From: Prevotellaceae bacterium HUN156
Lineage (GTDB): Bacteria > Bacteroidota > Bacteroidia > Bacteroidales > Bacteroidaceae
Assembly (NCBI GenBank): GCA_900119285.1
Contig: FPIT01000009.1
Location: forward strand, 62,001-126,000
Length of the DNA: 64,000 nucleotides
Direction: 5' to 3'
The notes beneath the pieces are model-generated. The model was not told the origin of the DNA. It saw nothing but the letters and a program-made list of their open reading frames with translations, and made no database searches. Both the position numbers and the translations under genes were made by a program. This document shows positions 56,795 to 64,000 of this stretch, piece by piece (within the stretch, counting starts at the first letter, position 1; each line of letters begins with the position of its first letter).

Positions 56795-58636
56795 ATGAAT
56801 AAGATACTATCCTTAAAGCAACATATCCCCTTTTTGCTGGGCTTATTAGTCTTGGCAGTAATAGCGGGTGCAATGCTCTTGTATGAGAGTGATTTTCTTT
56901 GGAAGGTGCAGGAAAAGAATCTTTTCCTTAACTCGATGCTATTCTTCAAAGAGCAGATGGTTGTCCCCGGAGGCCTGCTGACGTGGGTGGGTATGTGGTT
57001 CACCCAATTCTTGTATTATCCTTGGTTGGGCGTGTTGATGCTTTGTTGCTGGTGGCTATTGCTGATGATCATCATTAAGCGCGCATTCCGTATCGCTGAC
57101 CGTTGGGCTATTCTGCTGCTTATCCCTGTAGCACTCCTGTTGCTGACCAATATGGACTTGGGCTATTGGGTATATATGCTGAAACTGCGCGGCCACTTCT
57201 TTATATCTACCATTGGAACAACGGCTGTCGTAGCCTTATTATGGGGCTTCAGATGTATTCCTGCCAAGTGGTATGTCCGTGCTATCTATATCTTCGTCAC
57301 TTGTGCTTTGGGTTATCCGTTAATGGGAATCTATGCATTGGCTGCCGCTCTGTTGATGGGCATTTGGACGTGGCGCTTGACTTCCTCGCGTACAGAATCT
57401 GTACTTCTTAGTGTGGTTGCTCTCTTGAGTATTATCGCCATTCCGCTGTTCTGCTATCGTTATGTCTATTATCAGACTAACCTTGCCAATATCTATTGGG
57501 CAGAATTGCCACTATTCTATGTCACCGAGAATCATCCGACCTATTATATACCTTATTATTTATTGGTGCTCTTCTTTGCCGTCTTGGCTGTTACCTATAA
57601 AGCTAATGGTGAAAAGGGTAGGGCAATGAAACCATTCTTTTATCTACTTAATCAGATTGCCATCGCCATTCTTCTGGTTGTTGGTGTCTATCAGTTTTGG
57701 ATGAAAGACGAGAACTTCCACCATGAACTGACGATGGAGCATTGCATTGCTAAGCTCGATTGGTCGGGTGTGTTGGATGAGGCTGCTACTCAACAAGACG
57801 AACCCACTCGAGCTATTGTGATGATGCGCAACCTTGCCTTAAGTCGTCAGGGACGTCAGGGCGATGCTATGTTCCTCTATAAGAATGGTTCCAAGGAGTA
57901 TGCAGCACCTTTCGGTATTCGTTTGATGTTGATATCCGGTCCGCTTATCTATTATCAATATGGCCTGTTGAACTACTGTAACCGTCTCAGTATGGAGATG
58001 GGCGTGGAGTTTGGTTTCCGTGTGGAAGACTATAAACTTTTAGCTAACTGTGCTATTCTTGAGAACGACCAGCCTCTTGCCCGTAAGTATATTGGTTTGT
58101 TGAAGCAAACCTTGTTCTATCGTGACTGGGCTGAGCAGGCTGAACAGCTTTTAGGTCATCCAGAGCGCATTGCCAAGAATGCAGAAATGGAGCCTATCAC
58201 CCATATGCTCCACTATAAGAATTTTCTCAGTAGCGATCAGGGCTATATTGAGAATTTCCTGATGACGCAGTTGGCAAGAAGTACCTATGCCGATGATCCC
58301 ATCTTCCAGGAACAGGCACTGTTAGCTACGCTCTGGACAAGAGATGTTCCTCTTTTCTGGAGTCGTTTCAATGACTATATCCGACTGCATCCTAACAGTC
58401 CTATGCCACGCTACTATCAAGAGGCTGCCTACCTTTATTGTATTATGGAAGGGAGGAAGGATATCGACCGCATGCCTTTCGATGCATCCGTTAAGGAATC
58501 TTTTGAAAAGTTTGCCGAGTCAATGTCTAACTATGACGGACAGAACGTGGAGGTTGCTCGCAAGGATCTTGCTCCTTTCTTCGGTGATACTTACTATTAT
58601 GATTACTATACAATGAGTGATTTACCTGAATATTGA
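56795..58636 (+). CDS. DUF6057-type polytopic membrane protein
   Basis: This 613-residue protein has about ten membrane segments in residues 10-330 (for example PFLLGLLVLAVIAGAMLLY and WAILLLIPVALLLL) and then a soluble, helical, TPR-like C-terminal half (about 330-600). This layout matches the DUF6057 family of Bacteroidota; function unknown. I placed the start at 56795, after a -7 element; the frame is open upstream but would cover the promoter. The TolB-like lipoprotein gene follows 5 bp after the stop, a pairing I associate with this family in other Bacteroidota (recollection, unverified). Confidence 0.75.
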   Translation: MNKILSLKQHIPFLLGLLVLAVIAGAMLLYESDFLWKVQEKNLFLNSMLFFKEQMVVPGGLLTWVGMWFTQFLYYPWLGVLMLCCWWLLLMIIIKRAFRIADRWAILLLIPVALLLLTNMDLGYWVYMLKLRGHFFISTIGTTAVVALLWGFRCIPAKWYVRAIYIFVTCALGYPLMGIYALAAALLMGIWTWRLTSSRTESVLLSVVALLSIIAIPLFCYRYVYYQTNLANIYWAELPLFYVTENHPTYYIPYYLLVLFFAVLAVTYKANGEKGRAMKPFFYLLNQIAIAILLVVGVYQFWMKDENFHHELTMEHCIAKLDWSGVLDEAATQQDEPTRAIVMMRNLALSRQGRQGDAMFLYKNGSKEYAAPFGIRLMLISGPLIYYQYGLLNYCNRLSMEMGVEFGFRVEDYKLLANCAILENDQPLARKYIGLLKQTLFYRDWAEQAEQLLGHPERIAKNAEMEPITHMLHYKNFLSSDQGYIENFLMTQLARSTYADDPIFQEQALLATLWTRDVPLFWSRFNDYIRLHPNSPMPRYYQEAAYLYCIMEGRKDIDRMPFDASVKESFEKFAESMSNYDGQNVEVARKDLAPFFGDTYYYDYYTMSDLPEY

Positions 58637-58641
58637 TAGTT

Positions 58642-60150
58642 ATGAAAATCAAAAACTTACTATATATCGGATTTTGTTTGTTGGCGGTGGGCTGTGCGAA
58701 TTCTTCCGTCCCCGACACCTTTACAGAAACCAATCGTTTACCTAAAATCTATCCAGACTATACGGATGTTACCGTACCTATCAATATGGCGCCCCTTACC
58801 TTTATGCTTGATGAGGCTGCCGATGATATGATTGCTCGTTATGCTGTTGGCGATGAGGAGTTTGTGTATGCAGGAACTGCCCAGCCTGAAGAAGACGACT
58901 GGCGCACATTGGCAGAGAAGGCTAAAGGTGGAGCCATTACCGTTGATGTCTATGCCCGCCATACTGACCAATGGACCCATTACAAACCTTTTCATATCTA
59001 TGTATCTCCCGACAGTATAGATAGTTACTTGAGCTATCGCCTTATCTTCCCGTCGTTTGTCAGCTATGAGGCGCTGACCATCAATCAGCGTTGTCTGGAG
59101 AATTATGACGAGAGCGTTATCTATGATAATATGCTCTGTACTTTTGAGAAAGAAGGCCAGTGCATCAATTGTCACCACTATCAGCAGTATAATCCTGAGC
59201 GTATGCAGTTCCATGCCCGTCAGAACAATGGTGGTACTGTTGTTGCCTATGATGGTCGTATCAAGAAAGTGAATATGAAGAACGACTCCATCCTTTCTGC
59301 AGGTGTCTATCCCGCTTGGCATCCCTGGCTGAACCTGATAGTCTATTCCACCAACAAAACCCTCCAGAGCTTCCACACAATGGATCATAACAAAATAGAG
59401 GTGTATGATACGCAGAGCGACTTGATTGCCTATAACGTGGAGAAAGACGAGGTAACCAATCTGGAGAACGATATCACTGAGTTTGAAGTATTCCCTGCCT
59501 GGGCACCAGATGGTAAGACGCTCTATTATTGCAGTGCTCACTTCGAACAGAAGGATACAACCATCTCAATTGTCTCGGAAATTACAAGGCGCTCAAAGGA
59601 AATCAAGTACAACATCTATAAGAAAAGCTTCGACCCTGAAACGATGACTTTCGGACCTCGTGAACTGGTCTTTGCTGCCGATAGTCTTGGCAAGAGTGCT
59701 ACGCTTCCGCGCATCTCTCCCGATGGTCGTTATCTCTTGTTTGCCCTTGCAGAATATGGTGTGTTCCATATTTGGCATCATGATGCCGACCTTTGGTTAA
59801 TGGATTTGATGACAGGTGATTCTCGTCCTGCTAAAGAGCTTAACTCTAATGATACAGAGAGTTATCACTCTTGGTCCAGCAATGGCCGTTGGATTGTGTT
59901 TAGTAGCCGCCGTGATGACGGAACCTACACACGACCTTTCTTTGCTCATATTGATAAGGATGGCCATGCCACCAAACCTTTCGAGTTGCCAAGCGCTGAA
60001 CCCGACTATCATCGTCAGTCAATGAAGTCTTACAACATCCCAGAATTTATGCGTGGCCCTGTCATAATTAAGCCACAAGACTTTGCTGACGTACTGAAAA
60101 GTGAGGGCGACCCCGTGAAATATGTCCAAAAACTTAGTAATAACAAATAA
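58642..60150 (+). CDS. TolB-like beta-propeller lipoprotein with a CxxCH haem motif
   Basis: This 502-residue lipoprotein (lipobox LAVGC, Cys18) has an N-terminal beta domain, a CINCHH motif (Cys174, Cys177, His178) that fits covalent c-type haem binding, and a C-terminal propeller with TolB/WD-like repeats (VFPAWAPDGKTLYY, LPRISPDGRYLLF, SYHSWSSNGRWIVFSSRR). Start chosen at ATG 58642 over an in-frame TTG at 58633. The haem motif is flanked by a His-rich segment (HHYQQYN). It may be an exported electron-transfer or sensor protein working with the DUF6057 partner. No terminator is clear after it. Confidence 0.75.
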   Translation: MKIKNLLYIGFCLLAVGCANSSVPDTFTETNRLPKIYPDYTDVTVPINMAPLTFMLDEAADDMIARYAVGDEEFVYAGTAQPEEDDWRTLAEKAKGGAITVDVYARHTDQWTHYKPFHIYVSPDSIDSYLSYRLIFPSFVSYEALTINQRCLENYDESVIYDNMLCTFEKEGQCINCHHYQQYNPERMQFHARQNNGGTVVAYDGRIKKVNMKNDSILSAGVYPAWHPWLNLIVYSTNKTLQSFHTMDHNKIEVYDTQSDLIAYNVEKDEVTNLENDITEFEVFPAWAPDGKTLYYCSAHFEQKDTTISIVSEITRRSKEIKYNIYKKSFDPETMTFGPRELVFAADSLGKSATLPRISPDGRYLLFALAEYGVFHIWHHDADLWLMDLMTGDSRPAKELNSNDTESYHSWSSNGRWIVFSSRRDDGTYTRPFFAHIDKDGHATKPFELPSAEPDYHRQSMKSYNIPEFMRGPVIIKPQDFADVLKSEGDPVKYVQKLSNNK

Positions 60151-60218
60151 AACGAAGAATAGGATTAAAAACAGCAAAAAGAGCCAATAAATGTTATTTT
60201 ACGGCAACAGCACTATGC

Positions 60219-60227
60219 GTGTTACAT
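60219..60227 (+). promoter_or_regulatory. GTGTTACAT site upstream of the GH43 gene
   Basis: GTGTTACAT followed by TTGAAAAA, 59 nt upstream of the -7 element at 60278. Same orientation and distance as the sites at 42075 and 56694. Confidence 0.45.
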
Positions 60228-60277
60228 TTGAAAAAATACATGAAACATTTAAGAAAACAAGTTATGAATTTATTCCC

Positions 60278-60285
60278 TACCTTTG
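60278..60285 (+). promoter_or_regulatory. -7 element of the single GH43 gene
   Basis: TACCTTTG, 26 bp before the ATG at 60312. No clear -33 TTTG. Confidence 0.6.
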
Positions 60286-60311
60286 CACTCGGTAACAACC
60301 ACCATTTTGAG

Positions 60312-61943
60312 ATGAAAAGATTTGTTTTAGTAGTAATATTATCATTAGTAGTTTGTTTTGTAACCATAGATGCTGCTGGAAAGCGTTCCAGCAGCTCTAC
60401 TGGGTTAGTAGAAAACCCCATGCTTTGGGCTGATGTGCCCGATCCCGATATCATTCGTGTAGGCGATTCCTATTATCTGGTAAGTACCACCATGCATCTC
60501 ATGCCTGGTGCTCCTATTATGCGCTCTCGCGACTTGAAGAACTGGGAGACCATTGGTTATGTTTATGACCGTTTGACTGATTCACCCAAGTACGATCTCC
60601 AAAATGGAACTGTTTATGGTCGTGGTCAGTGGGCTACTTCTTTGAAGTATCATAATGGTCGCTTCTATGTACTCTTTGCGCCCAACGAGCAGGGTGCTAT
60701 GGGCGATACCTATATCTATTCAGCAGAAGACCCTGCCGGTGAGTGGACGCTGGTTTCTCGCATACGTCACTTCCACGACTGCTCGCTCTTCTTCGACGAC
60801 GACAATCGTGTATATGTTATCTATGGTACTGGCGAGATGATGGAGCTCAAGCCCGACCTCTCTGATGTGATCGAAGGCTCACATACACAGCTCTTCCAGC
60901 GTGAGGCTGATGAGACTGGCCTGCTTGAGGGCTCTCGTATGATTAAGCACAATGGTCGCTACTACCTGCTGATGATTTCCCACGTCTATGCCCCTGGTCG
61001 CCACCGTCGTGAGGTGTGCTACCGCGCCAACGATATCCACGGACCTTATGAGAAGAAGACTATCCTCGAGTCAGACTTCGGTGGTTTCTCTTACTTGGCA
61101 CAGGGTACTATCGTCGATTCTCCTGATGGCGACTGGTATGGTGTGATGTTCCAAGACCGTGGTGGTGTTGGTCGCGTACTGACGCTCAGCCCCTGTCGCT
61201 GGATTGACGGATGGCCTATGCTGGGCGATGAGGATGGTCGCGTGCCCGACCATGTGCGCCCCCTGATTAGTGGTGAGCCCGAAAAGCATATCATTTGCAG
61301 CGACGACTTCTCATCGGCTAAGCTCGGACTACACTGGCAGTGGAACCACAATCCCGTGAATACCGCATGGTCACTGACCGAGCGTCCAGGATGGCTCCGC
61401 CTCAAAACCAGTCGCGTGGTGCCCAACATCTATCTGGCTCCTAACACCCTCACACAGCGCATGGAGGGTCCCACCTGCAGCGCTTATGTAGTGATAGACT
61501 ATTCTCACATGAAGGATGGCGACTGCGCTGGCTTTGCTGCTTTCAACAGCGAGACGGGTGCTTTGGCACTTAAGAAGACCGGTAAGATCGTTACCCTTGA
61601 GATGAACGAGCAGACCGTACAGTTGTCTGCCCGCGACAAGGAGGTGACTAAGGCTGAAGAGAAGATGATTGAGGGCGTTTCTCTCACCAAGATAGCTCCT
61701 CGTGCCACCAAGGTATGGTTGCGCATTGATGGCGACTTCCGCCCAGGACAGCATGGAGGAAAGGATGCTGCCAACTTCTATTACAGCCTCGATGGTGAGC
61801 AGTGGACCAAGATAGGTACCACTGACTATCGTATGCGTTTCGACTGGCAGCGATTCTTCATGGGTTCTAAGTACTCCATCTTCTGCTTTGCTACCAAGAA
61901 GACTGGAGGCTATATAGATGTAGACTCCTTTACTATAGAATAA
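60312..61943 (+). CDS. GH43 beta-xylosidase/arabinofuranosidase with C-terminal beta-sandwich
   Basis: This 543-residue secreted protein has a GH43 propeller of the XynB-like type: base Asp44 in VPDPDIIRVGDSYYLV, the MPGAPIMRSRDLKNWE segment, HDCSLFFDDDNRVYV and the acid Glu in LLEGSRMIKHNGRYYLL. The C-terminal sandwich (about 345-543, SDDFSSAKLGLHWQWNHNP ... DGEQWTKIG) is the accessory domain of that group, which helps shape the active site. I placed the start at 60312 (signal peptide MKRFVLVVIL ...); the frame is open to 60219 but that would cover the promoter. Probably removes xylose or arabinose from xylo-oligosaccharides. Codon use is more GC-rich in the second half than in neighbours. 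Confidence 0.87.
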   Translation: MKRFVLVVILSLVVCFVTIDAAGKRSSSSTGLVENPMLWADVPDPDIIRVGDSYYLVSTTMHLMPGAPIMRSRDLKNWETIGYVYDRLTDSPKYDLQNGTVYGRGQWATSLKYHNGRFYVLFAPNEQGAMGDTYIYSAEDPAGEWTLVSRIRHFHDCSLFFDDDNRVYVIYGTGEMMELKPDLSDVIEGSHTQLFQREADETGLLEGSRMIKHNGRYYLLMISHVYAPGRHRREVCYRANDIHGPYEKKTILESDFGGFSYLAQGTIVDSPDGDWYGVMFQDRGGVGRVLTLSPCRWIDGWPMLGDEDGRVPDHVRPLISGEPEKHIICSDDFSSAKLGLHWQWNHNPVNTAWSLTERPGWLRLKTSRVVPNIYLAPNTLTQRMEGPTCSAYVVIDYSHMKDGDCAGFAAFNSETGALALKKTGKIVTLEMNEQTVQLSARDKEVTKAEEKMIEGVSLTKIAPRATKVWLRIDGDFRPGQHGGKDAANFYYSLDGEQWTKIGTTDYRMRFDWQRFFMGSKYSIFCFATKKTGGYIDVDSFTIE

Positions 61944-61984
61944 TAATCAATCACCATAACTATAATCCTATTCTACAATAGGTG

Positions 61985-62011
61985 AGGCACTTCTTTAGAA
62001 GTGCCTTTTTT
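61985..62011 (+). terminator. Terminator of the single GH43 gene
   Basis: AGGCACTTCT/AGAAGTGCCT (10 bp, 2-base loop) followed by TTTTTT. Confidence 0.9.
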
Positions 62012-62064
62012 GTCAACTCTACATTACAATTGTTTATACTATACCTATAGAAAGGTTATATTTT

Positions 62065-62078
62065 GTGTATTTATACAC
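62065..62078 (+). promoter_or_regulatory. Inverted repeat upstream of the symporter gene
   Basis: GTGTAT-TT-ATACAC, 66 nt upstream of the -7 element of the symporter. Possible operator. Confidence 0.35.
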
Positions 62079-62130
62079 TACTAGTTCAAAAATGTCGCGA
62101 CTATCCTTCTCTTAACAATTATCTTTTTAT

Positions 62131-62138
62131 TACCTTTG
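62131..62138 (+). promoter_or_regulatory. -7 element of the symporter gene
   Basis: TACCTTTG, 38 bp before the ATG at 62177. No clear -33 TTTG is seen. Confidence 0.6.
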
Positions 62139-62176
62139 CGTTCGCAAAAATTTAAATAACATAACCACTATACCCA

Positions 62177-63682
62177 ATGTTTAATAATTACAATGGATTT
62201 CATCTCGTAGAGGCGTATCACACGATGCGTCACTTACGTAAGTACCATCCGTCAAATGCGGTTGTACGTGCTCTGAAGATTGCGCTGGTCGCTATCGTTA
62301 CTTTGTTGCTGTGGAATATGCCTGCTGAATGGTTTGGCATTGATAACCTTACGGTCATCCAGCAGCGTGTTATTGCTATCTTCGCCTTTGCCACACTGAT
62401 GTGGATACTCGAAGTAGTATCCTCGTGGGCTACTTCAATTGCGATTATAGTGTTAATGCTGCTTTTCTGTTCCGATAGTGGACTCAAACCCATGGTTGAT
62501 CCCGAGGTTGTAGGCACTCTGCTTTCTCACAAAGGTGTGATGGCAAGTTTCGCAGACCCCGTTATCATGCTGTTCATCGGTGGTTTCGTTCTGGCTATTG
62601 CAGCCACCAAGACAGGTCTTGATGCACAGTTGGCAAGAGTGCTGCTCCGTCCTTTCGGAACCCGTAGTGAGATGGTGCTGTTAGGTTTCCTGTTGGTTAC
62701 GGGCTTGTTCTCAATGTTCGTATCTAACACTGCTACCGCAGCCATGATGCTCACCTTCCTCACCCCCGTCTTCCGCCAGTTGCCCCCAGAGGGTAAGGGA
62801 CGTATGGCTTTGGCCATGTCTATCCCCATCGCTGCCAACCTCGGTGGTATCGGTACTCCTATCGGTACTCCTCCTAATAATATTGCCTTGAAGTATCTCA
62901 ACGACCCCGAGGGTCTGAATATGAATCTCGGTTTTGGTCAGTGGATGATGTTCATGGTTCCCCTGGTAGCCATCCTGCTGTTCATCAGCTGGCGTCTGCT
63001 GCTCAAGTTCTTCCCCTTCACTCAGAAGCATATCGAGTTGAACATTGAGGGTAGCATGGAGAAGAGCACCCAGTCAACGATTGTTATTATTACCTTCATT
63101 GCCACTGTTCTACTCTGGCTGTCAGACCGTTTCACTGGTATCAACGCCAACACCGTGGCTATGCTTCCGTTCTGTGTCTTCGCTTTGACAGGTGTTATCA
63201 CCAAGCGCGACTTGGAGCAGATTAACTGGAGTGTTATCTGGATGGTAGCCGGTGGCTTTGCCCTTGGTTACGGCCTTAACGCCTCTGGTCTTGCCGACAA
63301 TGCCATCGAGAGCATTCCCTTTGGCGAGTTCTCACCTCTGCTTATCCTGTTGCTCGGTGGTGCTATCTGCTACCTGCTTAGTAACTTCATCAGTAACTCA
63401 GCAACAGCAGCCCTCTTGATGCCTATCCTGGCTGTAGTATGTAATGCTATGGGCGACAAGCTTGCTCCTATCGGTGGTACCTCTACCGTACTTATCGGTG
63501 TTGCCATTGCAGCCTCAAGTGCGATGATTCTCCCTATCTCTACGCCTCCTAACGCCCTTGCCTTCGCAACAGGCTATGTAAATCAAAAGGAAATGGCGAA
63601 GATGGGTATCATCATGGGTATCATCTCTATGGTACTGGGCTTCGGCCTTATCTACCTGATGGGTACACTTCACGTGATTTAA
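62177..63682 (+). CDS. DASS/SLC13-family sodium:anion symporter
   Basis: This 501-residue inner-membrane protein has about 12 membrane segments and both family signatures: SNTATAAMM and ISNSATAALL hairpin motifs plus the paired TPIGTPPNNIA and PISTPPNALAFATG loops. DASS proteins import dicarboxylates, tricarboxylates or sulfate with sodium. It may be used for succinate or related acids; substrate cannot be told. ATG 62177 is the first start; an in-frame ATG at 62225 is also possible and would drop a 16-residue N-terminal extension. Single-gene unit. Confidence 0.9.
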   Translation: MFNNYNGFHLVEAYHTMRHLRKYHPSNAVVRALKIALVAIVTLLLWNMPAEWFGIDNLTVIQQRVIAIFAFATLMWILEVVSSWATSIAIIVLMLLFCSDSGLKPMVDPEVVGTLLSHKGVMASFADPVIMLFIGGFVLAIAATKTGLDAQLARVLLRPFGTRSEMVLLGFLLVTGLFSMFVSNTATAAMMLTFLTPVFRQLPPEGKGRMALAMSIPIAANLGGIGTPIGTPPNNIALKYLNDPEGLNMNLGFGQWMMFMVPLVAILLFISWRLLLKFFPFTQKHIELNIEGSMEKSTQSTIVIITFIATVLLWLSDRFTGINANTVAMLPFCVFALTGVITKRDLEQINWSVIWMVAGGFALGYGLNASGLADNAIESIPFGEFSPLLILLLGGAICYLLSNFISNSATAALLMPILAVVCNAMGDKLAPIGGTSTVLIGVAIAASSAMILPISTPPNALAFATGYVNQKEMAKMGIIMGIISMVLGFGLIYLMGTLHVI

Positions 63683-63712
63683 TATCCTAAACAATAATAA
63701 AAACAATCCGTT

Positions 63713-63751
63713 CAAGAGGGTATGTCTTATGGCGTAGCCTCTTGTTTTTTT
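63713..63751 (+). terminator. Terminator of the symporter gene
   Basis: CAAGAGG (63713-63719) pairs with CCTCTTG (63738-63744), followed by TTTTTTT. Confidence 0.8.
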
Positions 63752-64000
63752 GTAAGGTAGTGTTTATATGTATGTGACGACTCATCTTATAGCTTTTTCC
63801 CCAAAAATAATTGTGGTAGCAGAGTGGTGGTAAAAATCAAAAAAGAATGTAAGAGAAAGAATCAAGAATAAAAGAAGCACCCATTACAGGTGCTTCTTTC
63901 TCGAATATGTTGTTATCCTTTCCTCTCTTTATTCTATGCTTTCCTCGTTTCTCTCAATTTTTCATTCTATCTTTATCTAAAGGCTATTATTACTGTTTTA
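63752..64000. other. Non-coding, A/T-rich end of the window with one hairpin
   Basis: No gene is seen. A 9-bp stem (AGAAGCACC at 63873-63881, GGTGCTTCT at 63889-63897) is flanked by T-rich sequence on both strands, so it could terminate a minus-strand gene that begins beyond the window. The rest is CT-rich low-complexity sequence. Confidence 0.5.

Overview
The window is a 64 kb stretch from a Bacteroidota genome, most likely a rumen- or gut-type Prevotella or close relative (Prevotellaceae). The reasons are a SusC/SusD pair, the Bacteroidota -7 promoter element (TAnnTTTG) in front of most transcription units, and many secreted carbohydrate-active enzymes with signal peptides or lipoboxes. One gene also has the architecture described for the Prevotella Xyn10D-Fae1A xylanase/feruloyl esterase. 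Almost all genes lie on the plus strand; the one clear exception is a small DUF6078-type gene at 36.3-36.7 kb.

About 50 kb is one very large polysaccharide utilization locus for substituted xylan (glucuronoarabinoxylan). Layout: 2-7405 is a SusC-like receptor (5' end outside the window), SusD-like lipoprotein, DUF1735-type lipoprotein and a GH10-like lipoprotein without catalytic residues. 7541-9769 is a secreted protein of repeated beta-sandwich domains. 10132-23329 encodes CE6-CE1 esterase, GH115 alpha-glucuronidase, GH3 beta-xylosidase, CE15 glucuronoyl esterase, GH95 and GH31. 23466-36113 encodes GH10-CE1, four consecutive GH43 genes (one a double enzyme) and GH97. After an island of two unrelated genes (36266-38094), 38242-42016 holds GH10-CBM6 and CE6. 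42190-50938 holds a CE1-type protein, a GH10 fused to an autotransporter-like beta-helix region, GH3 and a double alpha/beta-hydrolase esterase.

Together these would bind xylan at the surface, cut the backbone (GH10), remove acetyl, feruloyl and glucuronoyl ester links (CE1, CE6, CE15), strip glucuronate (GH115), arabinose (GH43) and rarer caps (GH95, GH31, GH97), import oligosaccharides (SusC/D) and finish them to xylose (GH3). The GH95/GH31/GH97 set suggests a complex, cereal-bran type xylan. No hybrid two-component regulator is visible; it may lie left of the window.

The right end changes theme: an ECF sigma factor, overlapping anti-sigma factor, a duplicated-domain secreted protein and a large outer-membrane beta-barrel (51123-56687); a DUF6057 membrane protein with a CxxCH-containing TolB-like lipoprotein (56795-60150); another GH43 (60312-61943); and a DASS-family anion symporter (62177-63682).

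The points most worth following up are: the catalytically dead GH10 relative, the beta-helix/GH10 fusion, the tandem GH43-CBM6-GH43-CBM6 protein, a TGTTACAT motif placed 59-60 nt upstream of the -7 element of three promoters, a triple hairpin array, and short intergenic-style repeats inserted in frame in several enzymes.
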